Positions 1 to 10,152 of a stretch of 64,000 nucleotides of DNA are shown in pieces. The notes under the pieces were generated by a model that had not been told where the DNA came from, searched no databases, and saw only the letters and a list, made by a program, of their open reading frames with translations. Each line of letters opens with the position of its first letter. Within the stretch, counting starts at the first letter, position 1. This DNA is from Streptomyces sp. NBC_01481 (GTDB lineage Bacteria > Actinomycetota > Actinomycetes > Streptomycetales > Streptomycetaceae): NCBI RefSeq assembly GCF_026339995.1, contig NZ_JAPEPT010000001.1, positions 1,004,501-1,068,500 of the forward strand, written 5' to 3'. The position numbers and the translations under genes were made by a program.

Positions 1-192
1 GTCGCGGACATGGTCCGCTACGCCGAGCTGGTGCGCGAGGGCGAGCACACCTTCGAGGCACGGCAGGAGCTGCTGCAGCAGACGCGGCGCGATGTGCGCA
101 GGCGCATCGCGGAGCTGCAGGACACGCTCGCCGTGCTGGATCACAAGATCGACTTTTACGCGGACGCCCGGCGGGCGTCGGAGAGGCTCTGA
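1..192 (+). CDS. MerR-family transcriptional regulator, C-terminal part (cut by window start)
   Basis: The frame is open from base 1 and stops at 190-192, so only the last 63 residues are present. They form one long charged helix (RRDVRRRIAELQDTLAVL) ending in a YADARR segment. This is the usual end of MerR regulators, where the antiparallel coiled coil makes the dimer and is followed by a 'L..KI..Y' signature. The DNA-binding head lies outside the window. An aldo/keto reductase starts 6 bases downstream on the same strand, an arrangement common for MerR-controlled reductases, so it is the likely co-transcribed partner. Confidence 0.75.
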   Translation, partial: VADMVRYAELVREGEHTFEARQELLQQTRRDVRRRIAELQDTLAVLDHKIDFYADARRASERL

Positions 193-198
193 AACCTG

Positions 199-1227
<1,029 letters not shown>

Positions 1228-1305
1228 CCGTACGGGGCCAGTCATGAGACGAAGCCCGCCGCGAGCAGTGCTGCTGCCGCGCGGCGGGCCCTCCCCACGT
1301 ACGAC

Positions 1306-2175
1306 TCACAGCTCCGCGAGCAGCTGCGCCTTCTTCGTGCTGAACTCCTCGTCCGTCACCAGACCCGCCTGGTGCAGCTCCCCGAGGTGCCGAATCCGCT
1401 CGGCGATGTCCGCCGGGTCGCGCCGCCCCGCCCGCAGCGCCATCACCGGGGCCGAGCCGCTGCTGCGTACGGATTCGAGCACCGCGGCGGCGAACGGCAG
1501 CGACTCGTGCACCGGCCCGCGGCTCACCCCGAAGAGCACCGCCGCCGGATCCTGGTCCGCCTGCCTGGGCGCGGCCGCCTCGTCGCCCGGATCGTCCGCC
1601 CGGCGCAGCAGTCGCAGATACCCGTCGAAGGCCTCCGGCGAGCGCCACTCCACGCCGCTCAGTTCCGTCACCGGGAAACTCTGGTCGCCCGCCCGCCACT
1701 TGGCGGACGACGCGGCCGTCCGGGACCAGCGGAAGGAAACCATCGAGCCGTCGAAGAAGGCCTTGCCGTCGTACGCCTTGAAGTGCATCGGCCCCTCCGG
1801 CGCGGCCACGGCGTACCGCTCGGCCGGGGTGTCCGCGTCGGCGGGGAGCAGGGCGCGCAGTTCGTCGGCGTAGTACTCGGCGAGCGTCTCGCGCTCCGCG
1901 GGCAGCACCAGCCGGTACGGGTCGCAGCCCTCCTTCAACTGCCCTGCCGCGGCATCCATCAGCGGATCGGCGCCGGGTCTTGGCAGGGCGTGCAGCACCA
2001 CCGTGCCGCGCTTGCCGGGGGAGAGGGTCACCGACGCCAACGCCTCGTGGGGGATGCGGCGTTCGCGAAGCGTCTGGAACAGCTTCGGCGCACGCAGCCC
2101 CCGTTCGAAGCGGATGAGCACGGAGTCGGTCTCGAACTCCCAAGTGGCTTGAATTCCGGCCAGAACATCACCCAT
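1306..2175 (-). CDS. DUF4429 domain protein with C-terminal SHOCT motif
   Basis: About 289 residues. I chose the ATG at 2175 (MGDVLAGIQATWEF) because typical DUF4429 proteins begin this way and the upstream extension is low-complexity. Two related beta-rich halves are visible (residues about 1-110 and 130-230), each with a VRFERGLRAPK- or MHFKAYDGKAFF-like strand, which fits a PH-like fold. The last 35 residues, with LGELHQAGLVTDEEFSTKK, are a SHOCT short helical domain often found at the end of actinobacterial proteins. The function is unknown. The gene runs convergently with the aldo/keto reductase. Confidence 0.8.
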   Translation of the reverse strand: MGDVLAGIQATWEFETDSVLIRFERGLRAPKLFQTLRERRIPHEALASVTLSPGKRGTVVLHALPRPGADPLMDAAAGQLKEGCDPYRLVLPAERETLAEYYADELRALLPADADTPAERYAVAAPEGPMHFKAYDGKAFFDGSMVSFRWSRTAASSAKWRAGDQSFPVTELSGVEWRSPEAFDGYLRLLRRADDPGDEAAAPRQADQDPAAVLFGVSRGPVHESLPFAAAVLESVRSSGSAPVMALRAGRRDPADIAERIRHLGELHQAGLVTDEEFSTKKAQLLAEL

Positions 2176-2250
2176 ACGCCTCATCGTAGGCTGCGCCTGC
2201 CCGCGCGTCGCCCCTCGGTGCTCAGGCCCGGCCACGATGCTCTACGCGCG

Positions 2251-3462
2251 TCAGGCCGCCTCATCGCCGTAAATACCACTGCGGCATGTGTCGCCGCCGC
2301 TCTCACAGGTCACGCCGTCGTACGAACCGACGCCTATCTCGGCGAAGTTGCTGACGCTCTCCGTACCCGGCTCGAAATAGCCGGTGTGACCGACCGCGTC
2401 CGACGCGGACAGCACCCGCGCGCCGAACGCCTCCGTCACCGGGTCCTCGCCGTGGCCGAGGCCGCCGACCGCCAGATGCGGCACGTCCTCGATCCAGTCG
2501 TCCCTGTCGCGCATCGCCCAGACGCGGGCACGGGCATGGAGCCCGGCCACGTTCTCGGCGCGCATGCCGGGGCTGCCGGCCACCGCCACGTCACGCACGC
2601 GGGCGGGAAGATGGCGGGCGGCGACGCCGCACACGACGGAGCCGTAACTGTGGCAGAACAGCGCGATCTTGGAGCTGCCCGGCAGCGCGCCGGTGAGCGC
2701 GGTCAGGCGCACGGCGCCGTCCTCCGCGCGGCGGCCCGTGGCCGAGTCCATGCCGAGGCCTGCGGGTGCGGTGTAGTCGGCCCAGGCGATGACCGCAGTA
2801 CGCGTGCGCGGGGACGCGGCCCGCTCGGCGGCGTACAGCGACTCCGCCATGCCGACCGGCGCGGTGTACTTGCGGGAAGTCTTCTGGAACGTGAGCACAT
2901 TGGTGTCCACACCGGGGACGATCACCGACACCCGCTGGGCGCGGTCGAGATCGCCGAGCACCTCGGCGACCTTGCCGGGACCGGACGGGTCGAAGGCGAG
3001 GATCTGCCGCTCCGCGCTCATGAGCGCCTCGAAGCGGTGCATACGGCGGACCGCCTGGTGCCGGCCGTCCGCGGTCAGGTTGACGTCCTTCACGCGCTTG
3101 CGCTCCTCGGCGATCGAGAGCGCGAGGGCCTTGCGGTTGGCGCGGTAGCGCAGGGTGACCGGGGCGCCGTTGAGATTGCCGACGAGGATGGGGTACCGGT
3201 CGGCGAGGCGGGCCCGCTGCGTGCTGCCGATGGAACCGAAGAACGCGGCGAGCCGCTGCGGCGGTGACGCCGGATCGGGCAGTGCCCGCACCCCGATCCT
3301 GGCCTTGGCCCAGCCGGACAGCTCGGCCTCGAGAGCGTCGCGAGGACCGCCCTGATGTCGTATGGCGGTCCAGCCGGTCGTCGCCAGCATCATGAACACG
3401 ACCGCGAGCGCGAGCAGGGCGCGCCAGGCGGTGAGGGTGGGGGAGGAGTCGAAGGAAGTCAC
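2251..3462 (-). CDS. DUF1023-type alpha/beta hydrolase, membrane anchored
   Basis: About 403 residues from the GTG at 3462; the longer upstream reading lacks hydrophobic or family-like sequence. One N-terminal membrane segment (ALLALAVVFMMLATTGW) should anchor the enzyme outside the membrane. The hydrolase core has the nucleophile elbow FCHSYGSVV, an acid region near MRDRDDWIEDVPH and a likely catalytic His in VGHTGYFEPGT close to the end. That order is typical of the DUF1023 family. The substrate is unknown. Confidence 0.82.
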   Translation of the reverse strand: MTSFDSSPTLTAWRALLALAVVFMMLATTGWTAIRHQGGPRDALEAELSGWAKARIGVRALPDPASPPQRLAAFFGSIGSTQRARLADRYPILVGNLNGAPVTLRYRANRKALALSIAEERKRVKDVNLTADGRHQAVRRMHRFEALMSAERQILAFDPSGPGKVAEVLGDLDRAQRVSVIVPGVDTNVLTFQKTSRKYTAPVGMAESLYAAERAASPRTRTAVIAWADYTAPAGLGMDSATGRRAEDGAVRLTALTGALPGSSKIALFCHSYGSVVCGVAARHLPARVRDVAVAGSPGMRAENVAGLHARARVWAMRDRDDWIEDVPHLAVGGLGHGEDPVTEAFGARVLSASDAVGHTGYFEPGTESVSNFAEIGVGSYDGVTCESGGDTCRSGIYGDEAA

Positions 3463-3810
3463 TGCGGGACACCCTAGGAGACGCGCGACGCGGCTCGCGA
3501 AGACCGTGAGACAGATCACGTGTCCGGGGGGAGTGCGGGGGGCAAGTCGTCACTTTCCGTGCGCGGGCGCGCCCCTGTGGTCACCGGGATCGCGGTGGGC
3601 CGCCCACCACCCTCCTGCGCCGGGGCGCGTGCGGGCGCGACCCACATCTGGGGGCGGCCGCGCGTCAACCTTGTGCGTACGACAGCTCCGCCGCGCCCGC
3701 CCGGCGGAGCCGTCCCCTATCAGGGTGATGCGCCCCGAACCCCCTTTCCCGACCCCCGGCCAGGGGGCAGGGTGCGGTCAAGTGATCAGTACGACACGGG
3801 GGTTACCGAC
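3463..3810. other. Intergenic region between divergent genes
   Basis: A 348-base gene-free stretch between the hydrolase and the I36 inhibitor gene, which are transcribed away from each other. It must hold both promoters. I see no conserved operator or hairpin that I would name. The sequence is G-rich near 3530-3545 and 3765-3800, including the GGGGG that probably serves the gene starting at 3811. Confidence 0.5.
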
Positions 3811-4185
3811 ATGCGCATGATCGTCACGGCCGGAGTCCTGGCCACATCAGCCCTGGCCGCGGCAGTGCTGGTGCCGCAGACGGCGGCCGCCGCGCCGCCC
3901 CGCCTCGGGGAGTGCGCGGCGGGCCAGCTCTGCCTGTGGGAGAAGGGGAACTTCAAGGGCACACGCCAGGTCCACGAGCTGTCCGGCACCGATATCGAGA
4001 GCTGTGTTCCGCTGCCGTCCGGCACCACCGCCGAGGCACTCGCAAACCGGACCGGGCGCCCCGTCACCGCGTACCAGTCGGCGGAGTGCGAGGAGACGGG
4101 CGAGTTCGAGACCTACCCGGGCGGTGGCACGTGGGTGCCTCAATCCCCGTACCAGGTCAGAGCGTTCAAGGTCTGGGAGCGCTGA
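3811..4185 (+). CDS. Secreted peptidase-inhibitor family I36 protein
   Basis: 124 residues. The ATG at 3811 opens a clear Sec signal peptide (MRMIVTAGVLATSALAAA, cleavage probably after AAAA near residue 28). The mature part of about 95 residues carries CAAGQLCLWEKGNFKG and later TAYQSAECEE, matching the beta-gamma-crystallin-like fold of the Streptomyces metalloproteinase inhibitor family (I36). Four Cys in the mature chain could form two disulfides. The function is inferred from family resemblance only. Confidence 0.8.
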   Translation: MRMIVTAGVLATSALAAAVLVPQTAAAAPPRLGECAAGQLCLWEKGNFKGTRQVHELSGTDIESCVPLPSGTTAEALANRTGRPVTAYQSAECEETGEFETYPGGGTWVPQSPYQVRAFKVWER

Positions 4186-4235
4186 ACCGGGGTACCCGCT
4201 GACGAAGCCCCGATTCGACGACTCGAGGAGTGATG

Positions 4236-4541
4236 ATGGCGGGCTTCGGACACACAACGCGCAGGCACCCTCGCTCACGCAGCCGTAACTGGTCGCGGAG
4301 CGGGCCGGATCGTGCGGCACTCGGAATCATCGGCCTGATCTGTGCGATCGCCGGTTTCTTCGTGCTGGGGATCGTCCTCGGCCCGATCGCGATCGTCTGC
4401 GGATGGCTCGGTATGGGCCGTCGCTGGAACGGCGCACAGCCGGTCCCGGCACTGGCCGCGGTCGTGCTCGGCGGCATCGACACCCTGCTGGCGATCGTCT
4501 GGCTCGCGGGAGCCACGGTTCCCGCGAGCGGGATGTGGTGA
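4236..4541 (+). CDS. Small DUF4190-like membrane protein
   Basis: 101 residues. GAGGAG at 4225-4230 fits the ATG at 4236 better than the overlapping GTG/ATG at 4230 and 4233. A basic N-terminal tail (RRHPRSRSRNW) is followed by two membrane helices: ALGIIGLICAIAGFFVLGIV and PALAAVVLGGIDTLLAIVW. A GPIAIVCGWLGMG loop joins them. This is the DUF4190 pattern of small actinobacterial membrane proteins of unknown role. The gene ends 16 bases before a small transposable element. Confidence 0.7.
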   Translation: MAGFGHTTRRHPRSRSRNWSRSGPDRAALGIIGLICAIAGFFVLGIVLGPIAIVCGWLGMGRRWNGAQPVPALAAVVLGGIDTLLAIVWLAGATVPASGMW

Positions 4542-4556
4542 TCGTCAGCCACGCCT

Positions 4557-4753
4557 TAGGTCCTGTCCGGCCGACCTTGCCGGGCTCGCGTGCCCTGGCG
4601 CGGCACCTCGCCGCGTTGTCGTCAGTCGCCGACGCTCCGCGTCGGCTCCTTCCTCCGCCTTGCGATGCTCCCCCGTAGCCCTTCGGGCACGGGAGGTGCC
4701 CCCATCGCCAGACCCCGCTCACTGATCCGGCCTGGTCGACCGGACAGGACCTA
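4557..4753 (-). mobile_element. MITE-like element, copy 1 (with nested hairpin)
   Basis: A 197-base non-coding element bounded by inverted ends TAGGTCCTGTCCGG and CCGGACAGGACCTA. Read on the minus strand it matches the element at 5581-5744 almost base for base, but carries about 33 extra bases that include a GC-rich hairpin at 4670-4703. Size, terminal inverted repeats and lack of coding capacity fit a miniature inverted-repeat element moved by a transposase elsewhere. The TA at each tip may be part of the target. Its last three bases (4751-4753) supply the TAG stop codon of the ion-channel gene. Confidence 0.75.
4670..4703. repeat. Short GC-rich hairpin repeat, copy in MITE 1
   Basis: CCCCCGTAGCC followed by CTTCGGGCAC and GGGAGGTGCCCCC forms an imperfect stem-loop flanked by C and G runs. 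The same unit occurs at 35900-35931 and, more diverged, at 17381-17412, both inside genes. It is absent from the otherwise matching MITE copy at 5581, so it was gained by one copy or lost by the other. Confidence 0.7.
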
Positions 4754-5560
4754 GTCGGACGGACCGACCGGGGTGGGCATCGCGCCCGCCCCGGTTTCCG
4801 CCGGCATCGCCGTATCCGGGAGCTCCGTGACCGCGCGGGCCTGCGACAGCGTGGCCACCTGCTCCCGCAGCGCCCGTACTTCCGCAGTCAGCGCCTGGAG
4901 CAGCGCCGTCTGCTTGCGTTCCTCCAAGTCGTCCCGCTCGAAGCGGGAGATGAACCACGCCGCGATATTGGCGGTGACGACACCGAGCAGCGCGATCCCC
5001 GAAATCATCAGCCCGACCGCGAGCACCCGCCCCAGACCCGTCGTCGGCGCATGGTCGCCGTACCCGACCGTCGTCATCGTGGTGAACGACCACCACACCG
5101 CGTCGCCCAGCGTCTTGATGTTCCCGTTCGGCGCGTCCCGCTCCACATGCAGCACGGCCAGCGAGCCGAACATCATCAGCCCCACCACCGCGCCACCGAC
5201 ATACGTCGTCAGCGTGATCTGGGGCGCCATCCTGGCCCGGCGGCCCACCAGCAGCAGGGTCGAGACGACCCGCAGCAGCCGCAGCGGCTGCACCAGCGGC
5301 AGCACCACCGCCACCAGATCCAGCGGATGCTTGCGTACGAAGAGCCACTTGGCCGGTGCCAGCAGCAGCCGTACGAGGTAGTCGACGGCGAAGGTCCCCC
5401 ACACCACCCACTCGGTGACCGTGCACACGGTTATCACCGAACCACTGGCGTCGGGCGCCACGATCGGCACGGCGTACGCGAGGGCGAACGCGATGGCGAG
5501 TGCCAGCAGGGGGGTCTGCATGCGCTGTTCCCACCGGACCTGCGCTGTTCGCTGCTTCAT
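4751..5560 (-). CDS. Voltage-gated-type potassium channel
   Basis: 269 residues with membrane helices near 17-33, 43-66, 83-97, 118-138 and 175-205. The selectivity filter TVGYGD is at residues 164-169, after the pore helix (LGDAVWWSFTTMT), so this is a K+-selective pore. The helix around 91-110 (QPLRLLRVVSTLLLVGRRAR) has spaced Arg residues like a degenerate voltage sensor. Residues 215-250 form a charged coiled coil that would help tetramerise. The TAG stop is made by the end of the adjacent MITE, and the start codon lies 20 bases from the second MITE, so the gene fills the whole space between them. Confidence 0.88.
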   Translation of the reverse strand: MKQRTAQVRWEQRMQTPLLALAIAFALAYAVPIVAPDASGSVITVCTVTEWVVWGTFAVDYLVRLLLAPAKWLFVRKHPLDLVAVVLPLVQPLRLLRVVSTLLLVGRRARMAPQITLTTYVGGAVVGLMMFGSLAVLHVERDAPNGNIKTLGDAVWWSFTTMTTVGYGDHAPTTGLGRVLAVGLMISGIALLGVVTANIAAWFISRFERDDLEERKQTALLQALTAEVRALREQVATLSQARAVTELPDTAMPAETGAGAMPTPVGPSD

Positions 5561-5580
5561 GCCTGCATGTTAGAGACGCG

Positions 5581-5744
5581 TAGGTCCTGTCCGGTCGATC
5601 GGGCCGGGTCAGGGAGCGGGGTCTGGCGTGGTGCATCGCAAGGCGGAGGATGGAGCCGACGCGGAGCGTCGGCGACTGACGACAACGCGGCGAGGTGCCG
5701 TGCCAGGGCACGCGAGCCCGGCAAGATCGGCCGGACAGGACCTA
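5581..5744 (+). mobile_element. MITE-like element, copy 2 (without hairpin)
   Basis: A 164-base element with the same ends as copy 1 (TAGGTCCTGTCCGGTCGA ... CCGGACAGGACCTA) in the opposite orientation. Apart from the missing hairpin block and a few substitutions the internal sequence is the same. It lies immediately upstream of the channel gene, so it must contain or displace that gene's promoter. Its other end directly abuts the aceE terminator palindrome. Confidence 0.75.
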
Positions 5745-5778
5745 AGGGCGGCGGGACCCGGCCGGGTCCCGCCGCCCT
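5745..5778 (-). terminator. aceE transcription terminator
   Basis: A perfect 34-base palindrome (AGGGCGGCGGGACCCGG and its complement) lying 14 bases past the aceE stop. There is no long U-tract, as is usual in Streptomyces. It is probably bidirectional and touches the tip of MITE copy 2. Confidence 0.8.
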
Positions 5779-5792
5779 TCACCGTGCAAGCG

Positions 5793-8540
5793 TTACGCGT
5801 CGCCGCCGGCCGCGCCCGGGTCCGCCGCGGCCACGTCGAGCAGCTGGTAGCGGTCCACCGCCTGCTTCAGCACCGAACGGTCGACCTTGCCCTCACGCGC
5901 GAGCTCGGTGAGCACCGCGAGGACGATCGACTGCGCGTCGATGTGGAAGAAGCGACGCGCCGCGCCCCGGGTGTCCGCGAAGCCGAAGCCGTCGGCACCC
6001 AGCGACTGGTACGTGCCGGGAACCCAGCGCGAGATCTGGTCCGGAACCGAGCGCATCCAGTCCGAGACGGCCACGAACGGGCCCTCGGAGCCGGAGAGCT
6101 TCTGCGTGACGTACGGGACGCGCTGCTCCTCCTCGGGGTGCAGGAGGTTGTGCTGTTCGACCTCGACGGCCTCGCGGCGCAGCTCGTTCCAGCTCGTCGC
6201 CGACCACACGTCGGCGCGTACGTTCCACTCCTCGGCGAGGATCCTCTGCGCCTCGATCGCCCAGGGCACGGCCACACCCGAGGCCATGATCTGCGCGGGA
6301 ATCGCGCCGGCCTCGCCCGCCCTGAAGCGGTGGATGCCCTTGAGGATGCCCTCGGCGTCCACGTTCTCGGGCTCGGCCGGGTGCTGGATCGGCTCGTTGT
6401 AGACGGTGAGGTAGTAGAAGACGTCCTCGCCGTGCGGGTGCTCCTCGGACGAGCCGTACATCCGGCGCAGACCGTCCTGGACGATGTGCGCGATCTCGAA
6501 ACCGAAGGCCGGGTCGTAGGCGACACAGCCCGGGTTCGTCGAGGCGAGCAGCTGGGAGTGGCCGTCGGCGTGCTGCAGGCCCTCACCGGTCAGCGTCGTG
6601 CGGCCCGCGGTCGCGCCCAGGACGAAGCCGCGCGCGAGCTGGTCGGCCATCTGCCAGAACTGGTCGCCGGTGCGCTGGAAGCCGAACATCGAGTAGAAGA
6701 CGTACACCGGGATCAGCGGCTCGCCGTGCGTGGCGTACGCGGAACCGGCGGCGATGAGCGACGCCGTACAGCCCGCCTCGGAGATGCCGTCGTGCAGCAT
6801 CTGCCCGGTCGGCGACTCCTTGTACGCGAGCAGCAGCTCGCGGTCCACGGCTTCGTACTGCTGGCCCAGCGGGTTGTAGATCTTGGCGCTCGGGAAGAAC
6901 GAGTCCATTCCGAAGGTGCGGTACTCGTCCGGCGCGATCAGCACGAAGCGCCTGCCGATCTCCTTGTCCCGCATCAGGTCCTTGAGCAGCCGGACGAACG
7001 CCATGGTGGTGGCGATCGACTGCTGGCCGGAGCCCTTCTTGACCGGGGCGTACGTCGTGTCCTCGGGCAGGACCAGCGGCTTGGACCGCACGACTCGGGT
7101 CGGGACATACCCGCCCAGCGCCTTGCGGCGGTCGTGCATGTACTGGATCTCCTCCGAGTCGCGGCCCGGGTGGTAGTACGGCGGCGCGCCGTTCTCCAGC
7201 TGCTGGTCCGTGATCGGGATGTGCAGACGGTCGCGGAAGCGCTTGAGGTCGTCGACCGTCAGCTTCTTCATCTGGTGCGTCGCGTTGCGGCCCTCGAAGT
7301 TCGGGCCGAGCGTCCAGCCCTTGACCGTCTGGGCGAGGATCACGGTCGGCTGGCCCTTGTGGGCCTTGGCCGCCGCGTACGCCGCGTAGACCTTCTTGTG
7401 GTCGTGGCCGCCGCGTCCCAGGTGCAGGACCTGGTCGTCGGTCATGTTCTCGACCATGGCGCGCAGCCGGTGGTCGTCGCCGAAGAAGTGCTCGCGGATG
7501 TACGCGCCGGTCTCGGTGGCGTACGTCTGGAACTGGCCGTCGGGCGTGGTGTTCAGCTTGTTGACCAGCACGCCGTCGCGGTCCTGGGCGAGCAGCGGGT
7601 CCCAGGAGCGGTCCCAGACGAGCTTGATGACGTTCCAGCCGGCGCCGCGGAACTGGGACTCCAGCTCCTGGATGATCTTGCCGTTGCCGCGCACGGGGCC
7701 GTCGAGACGCTGCAGGTTGCAGTTGACCACGAAGGTCAGGTTGTCCAGGCCCTCACGGGCGGCGATGGAGAGCTGGCCCAGCGACTCGGGCTCGTCCATC
7801 TCGCCGTCGCCGAGGTAGGCCCAGACATGCGACCTGGAGGTGTCGGCGATACCGCGCGCCTCCATGTAGCGGTTCATCCGCGCCTGGTAGATCGCGCCGA
7901 GGGGGCCAAGGCCCATGGAGACGGTCGGGAACTCCCAGAAGTCCGGCATCAGCCGCGGGTGCGGGTAGCTGGACAGACCCTCGGGAGCCTTGGACTTCTC
8001 CTGGCGGAAGGCGTCGAGCCGGGCCTCGCTGAGGCGGTCGAGCAGGAAGGCCCGGGCGTAGATGCCGGGGGAGGCGTGGCCCTGGAAGAAGATCTGGTCG
8101 CCCCCGTCGCCCTGGTCCTTGCCGCGGAAGAAGTGGTTGAAGCCCACGTCGTAGAGGGAGGCGGAGGAGGCGAAGGTGGCGATGTGGCCGCCGACGCCGA
8201 TGCCCGGGCGCTGGGCGCGGGAGACCATCACCGCGGCGTTCCAGCGGGTCGCGTTGAGGACCTTGCGCTCGATCTCCTCGTTGCCGGGGAAGAACGGCTC
8301 GTCCTTGGTGGCGATGGTGTTGACGTAGTCCGTGCTGCGCATCTCGGGCACGGCCACGCGCTTCTCGCGGGCTCGCTCGATCAGGCGGAGCATCAGGTAG
8401 CGGGCGCGCTCCCGGCCCCGCTCGTCGACGGCGGCGTCGAGGGAGTCCAGCCACTCCTGGGTCTCTTCAGGATCGAAGTCCGGGACCTGGCTGGGAAGGC
8501 CGCCAATGATGATCGGGTTGCGATCTGATCCGGAAGCCAC
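5793..8540 (-). CDS. aceE: Pyruvate dehydrogenase E1 component, homodimeric type
   Basis: 915 residues from the GTG at 8540, which has GAAGGA six bases upstream; the further upstream frame is not protein-like. It decarboxylates pyruvate with thiamine diphosphate and passes the acetyl group to E2 lipoamide in the cytosolic PDH complex. The thiamine-binding motif [10 protein letters not shown] begins near residue 244 and ends at [16 protein letters not shown]. Conserved [16 protein letters not shown] (near 125) and EMTFG-type C-terminal regions are present. Length matches the roughly 900-residue homodimeric enzymes. No E2 or E3 gene lies nearby, which is normal for Streptomyces aceE. Confidence 0.97.
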   Translation of the reverse strand: MASGSDRNPIIIGGLPSQVPDFDPEETQEWLDSLDAAVDERGRERARYLMLRLIERAREKRVAVPEMRSTDYVNTIATKDEPFFPGNEEIERKVLNATRWNAAVMVSRAQRPGIGVGGHIATFASSASLYDVGFNHFFRGKDQGDGGDQIFFQGHASPGIYARAFLLDRLSEARLDAFRQEKSKAPEGLSSYPHPRLMPDFWEFPTVSMGLGPLGAIYQARMNRYMEARGIADTSRSHVWAYLGDGEMDEPESLGQLSIAAREGLDNLTFVVNCNLQRLDGPVRGNGKIIQELESQFRGAGWNVIKLVWDRSWDPLLAQDRDGVLVNKLNTTPDGQFQTYATETGAYIREHFFGDDHRLRAMVENMTDDQVLHLGRGGHDHKKVYAAYAAAKAHKGQPTVILAQTVKGWTLGPNFEGRNATHQMKKLTVDDLKRFRDRLHIPITDQQLENGAPPYYHPGRDSEEIQYMHDRRKALGGYVPTRVVRSKPLVLPEDTTYAPVKKGSGQQSIATTMAFVRLLKDLMRDKEIGRRFVLIAPDEYRTFGMDSFFPSAKIYNPLGQQYEAVDRELLLAYKESPTGQMLHDGISEAGCTASLIAAGSAYATHGEPLIPVYVFYSMFGFQRTGDQFWQMADQLARGFVLGATAGRTTLTGEGLQHADGHSQLLASTNPGCVAYDPAFGFEIAHIVQDGLRRMYGSSEEHPHGEDVFYYLTVYNEPIQHPAEPENVDAEGILKGIHRFRAGEAGAIPAQIMASGVAVPWAIEAQRILAEEWNVRADVWSATSWNELRREAVEVEQHNLLHPEEEQRVPYVTQKLSGSEGPFVAVSDWMRSVPDQISRWVPGTYQSLGADGFGFADTRGAARRFFHIDAQSIVLAVLTELAREGKVDRSVLKQAVDRYQLLDVAAADPGAAGGDA

Positions 8541-8999
8541 GCTAATCCTTCGCTGTTCGGTGGGTTCTGCCCCTGCGGGAGACACGGGATGTCCAGGCGG
8601 TGTCGCGCCGCCTCCCATCGTGTACCGCGGGGAGGAAAACGTCATCTCTACCGGGGGGTAACCCTTGTTCTGACTGACATCCTGACCCAACCCCGGTTCC
8701 GGGTACGGTCAAATCGCAACCTTACGCCCAAGCCGCCAATGTGTTTCGTTTGGCTGTTCGGTTCCGATTGGCCCACCGAAGGGAAAGATTGCCGCAAAGA
8801 TGGTCGAATGGTGTGCCATGAATCACGAGACGGGATTGAGCGTGTCTGGAGTTGGGCCGAGACGGCCGCAAACGTCACCGTTTCGGCGGTCTGAACGGCC
8901 GGGTACTTGCGCGATCCGTCCCGCCCGTGTGGACTACGGCCAACGCCACGCGTACGCGCGCGGCCGCAGGATTTTCCAAACATGATCAGGAGGCAAGCC
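8541..8999. other. Divergent promoter region of aceE and the DUF3052 gene
   Basis: 459 bases without a credible gene. It holds the promoters of two divergent genes. The stretch 8690-8780 is locally AT-richer than its surroundings (CAAATCGCAACCTTACGCC, TGTTTCGTTTGG). I see no clear palindromic operator. Confidence 0.5.
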
Positions 9000-9428
9000 G
9001 TGAGCGCGACCGCGGACCACGCGGAGGAGCGGACCAACCCGGCCGTCAGGCTGGGGTTCGAGCCCGGACAGGTGGTCCAGGAGATCGGCTACGACGACGA
9101 CGTCGAGCAGGAGCTCCGTGAGGGCATCGAGGCCGTTATCGGCCAGGAACTCGTGGACGAGGACTATGAGGACGTCGCTGACGTCGTCGTGCTCTGGTTC
9201 CGTGACGAGGACGGCGACCTTACGGATGCGCTGGTGGACGCCATCGGCCTGCTGGACGAAGGCGGCGACATCTGGCTGCTGACGCCCAAGACCGGCAGGG
9301 ACGGATACATCGAGCCGAGCGACATCAACGAAGCCGCGCAGACCTCCGGTCTCTCCCAGACCAAGAGCATCAACGCGGGCAAGGACTGGTCGGGCACCCG
9401 GCTGAGCGCACCCAAATCCAAGCGCTGA
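9000..9428 (+). CDS. DUF3052 family protein
   Basis: 142 residues from the GTG at 9000, which has AGGAGG at 8988-8993. The protein is acidic and soluble, with no membrane segments. It contains GYDDDVEQELREGIEAVIG near residue 30 and DVADVVVLWFRDEDGDLTD near 65, the signature of the actinobacterial DUF3052 family. Its place next to aceE and a peroxiredoxin is common in Streptomyces. The biochemical role is unknown. A hairpin terminator follows at 9449. Confidence 0.85.
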   Translation: MSATADHAEERTNPAVRLGFEPGQVVQEIGYDDDVEQELREGIEAVIGQELVDEDYEDVADVVVLWFRDEDGDLTDALVDAIGLLDEGGDIWLLTPKTGRDGYIEPSDINEAAQTSGLSQTKSINAGKDWSGTRLSAPKSKR

Positions 9429-9448
9429 GCCCCCGTACGCCCTGAGGG

Positions 9449-9474
9449 CCCCCGTCGGCAACTGCCGGCGGGGG
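9449..9474 (+). terminator. Hairpin terminator after the DUF3052 gene
   Basis: CCCCCGTCGGC and GCCGGCGGGGG pair in an 11-base stem around a 4-base loop, 21 bases past the stop codon. Confidence 0.75.
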
Positions 9475-9542
9475 TCCTCTGCGTAGGGTGGACCCACCCG
9501 AACGGACCAGTCGGGCCCAGCCCAGTGAAGGGACGCAACGTC

Positions 9543-10001
9543 ATGGCGATCGAGGTCGGCACCAAGGCCCCGGACTTCGAGCTGAAGGACAACCACGGCC
9601 GCACCGTGAGCCTCGCCGAATTCCGCGGCGAGAAGAACGTGGTGCTCCTCTTCTATCCCTTCGCCTTCACCGGTGTGTGCACCGGCGAGCTGTGCGCGCT
9701 CCGTGACGAGTTGCCGCGGTTCGTCAACGACGACACCCAGCTGCTGGCCGTCTCCACCGACTCCATCCACACCCTGCGCGTCTTCGCCGAGCAGGAGGGT
9801 CTGGAGTACCCGCTGCTCTCGGATTTCTGGCCGCACGGCGAGACCTCACGGGCGTACGAAATCTTCGACGAGGAGAAGGGGTGCGCGGTGCGCGGAACCT
9901 TCATCATCGACAAGGAGGGCGTGGTCCGCTGGACCGTCGTCAACTCTCTGCCCGAGGCGCGCGACCTGAACGACTACGTCAAGGCGCTCGACGCGCTCTG
10001 A
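9543..10001 (+). CDS. Peroxiredoxin, AhpE-like
   Basis: 152 residues from the ATG at 9543, with GAAGGGA upstream. It is a thiol peroxidase that reduces hydroperoxides in the cytosol. The active-site stretch YPFAFTGVCTGELC places the peroxidatic Cys at residue 46 with Thr43. A second Cys at 51 could serve in resolution. The catalytic Arg lies in VRGTFIIDKEGVVRW. This matches the one-Cys AhpE group of actinobacteria better than BCP or Tpx. The reductant cannot be named from sequence. Confidence 0.9.
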   Translation: MAIEVGTKAPDFELKDNHGRTVSLAEFRGEKNVVLLFYPFAFTGVCTGELCALRDELPRFVNDDTQLLAVSTDSIHTLRVFAEQEGLEYPLLSDFWPHGETSRAYEIFDEEKGCAVRGTFIIDKEGVVRWTVVNSLPEARDLNDYVKALDAL

Positions 10002-10152
10002 CGCGCGCCCTCTGACGCACGCCCCTATTCATCGGCCGACCCCTGCCCGAAAGGGTGTTTTCGATGGGAACCGGTCACTAGGATCCACTCGTTGATCCGA
10101 TACATCACCGCACGACGGGGGCGCTGCCCCTGACAAAACAATGGAGGGACTC

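Noticed and set aside
3520..4185. 221-codon version of the I36 protein
   Set aside because: The ATG at 3811 starts directly at a signal peptide; upstream residues are low-complexity.
5628..8528. A 966-codon open frame on the plus strand
   Set aside because: It is the antisense shadow of aceE, low-complexity Val/Arg/Gly/Asp sequence with no family features.
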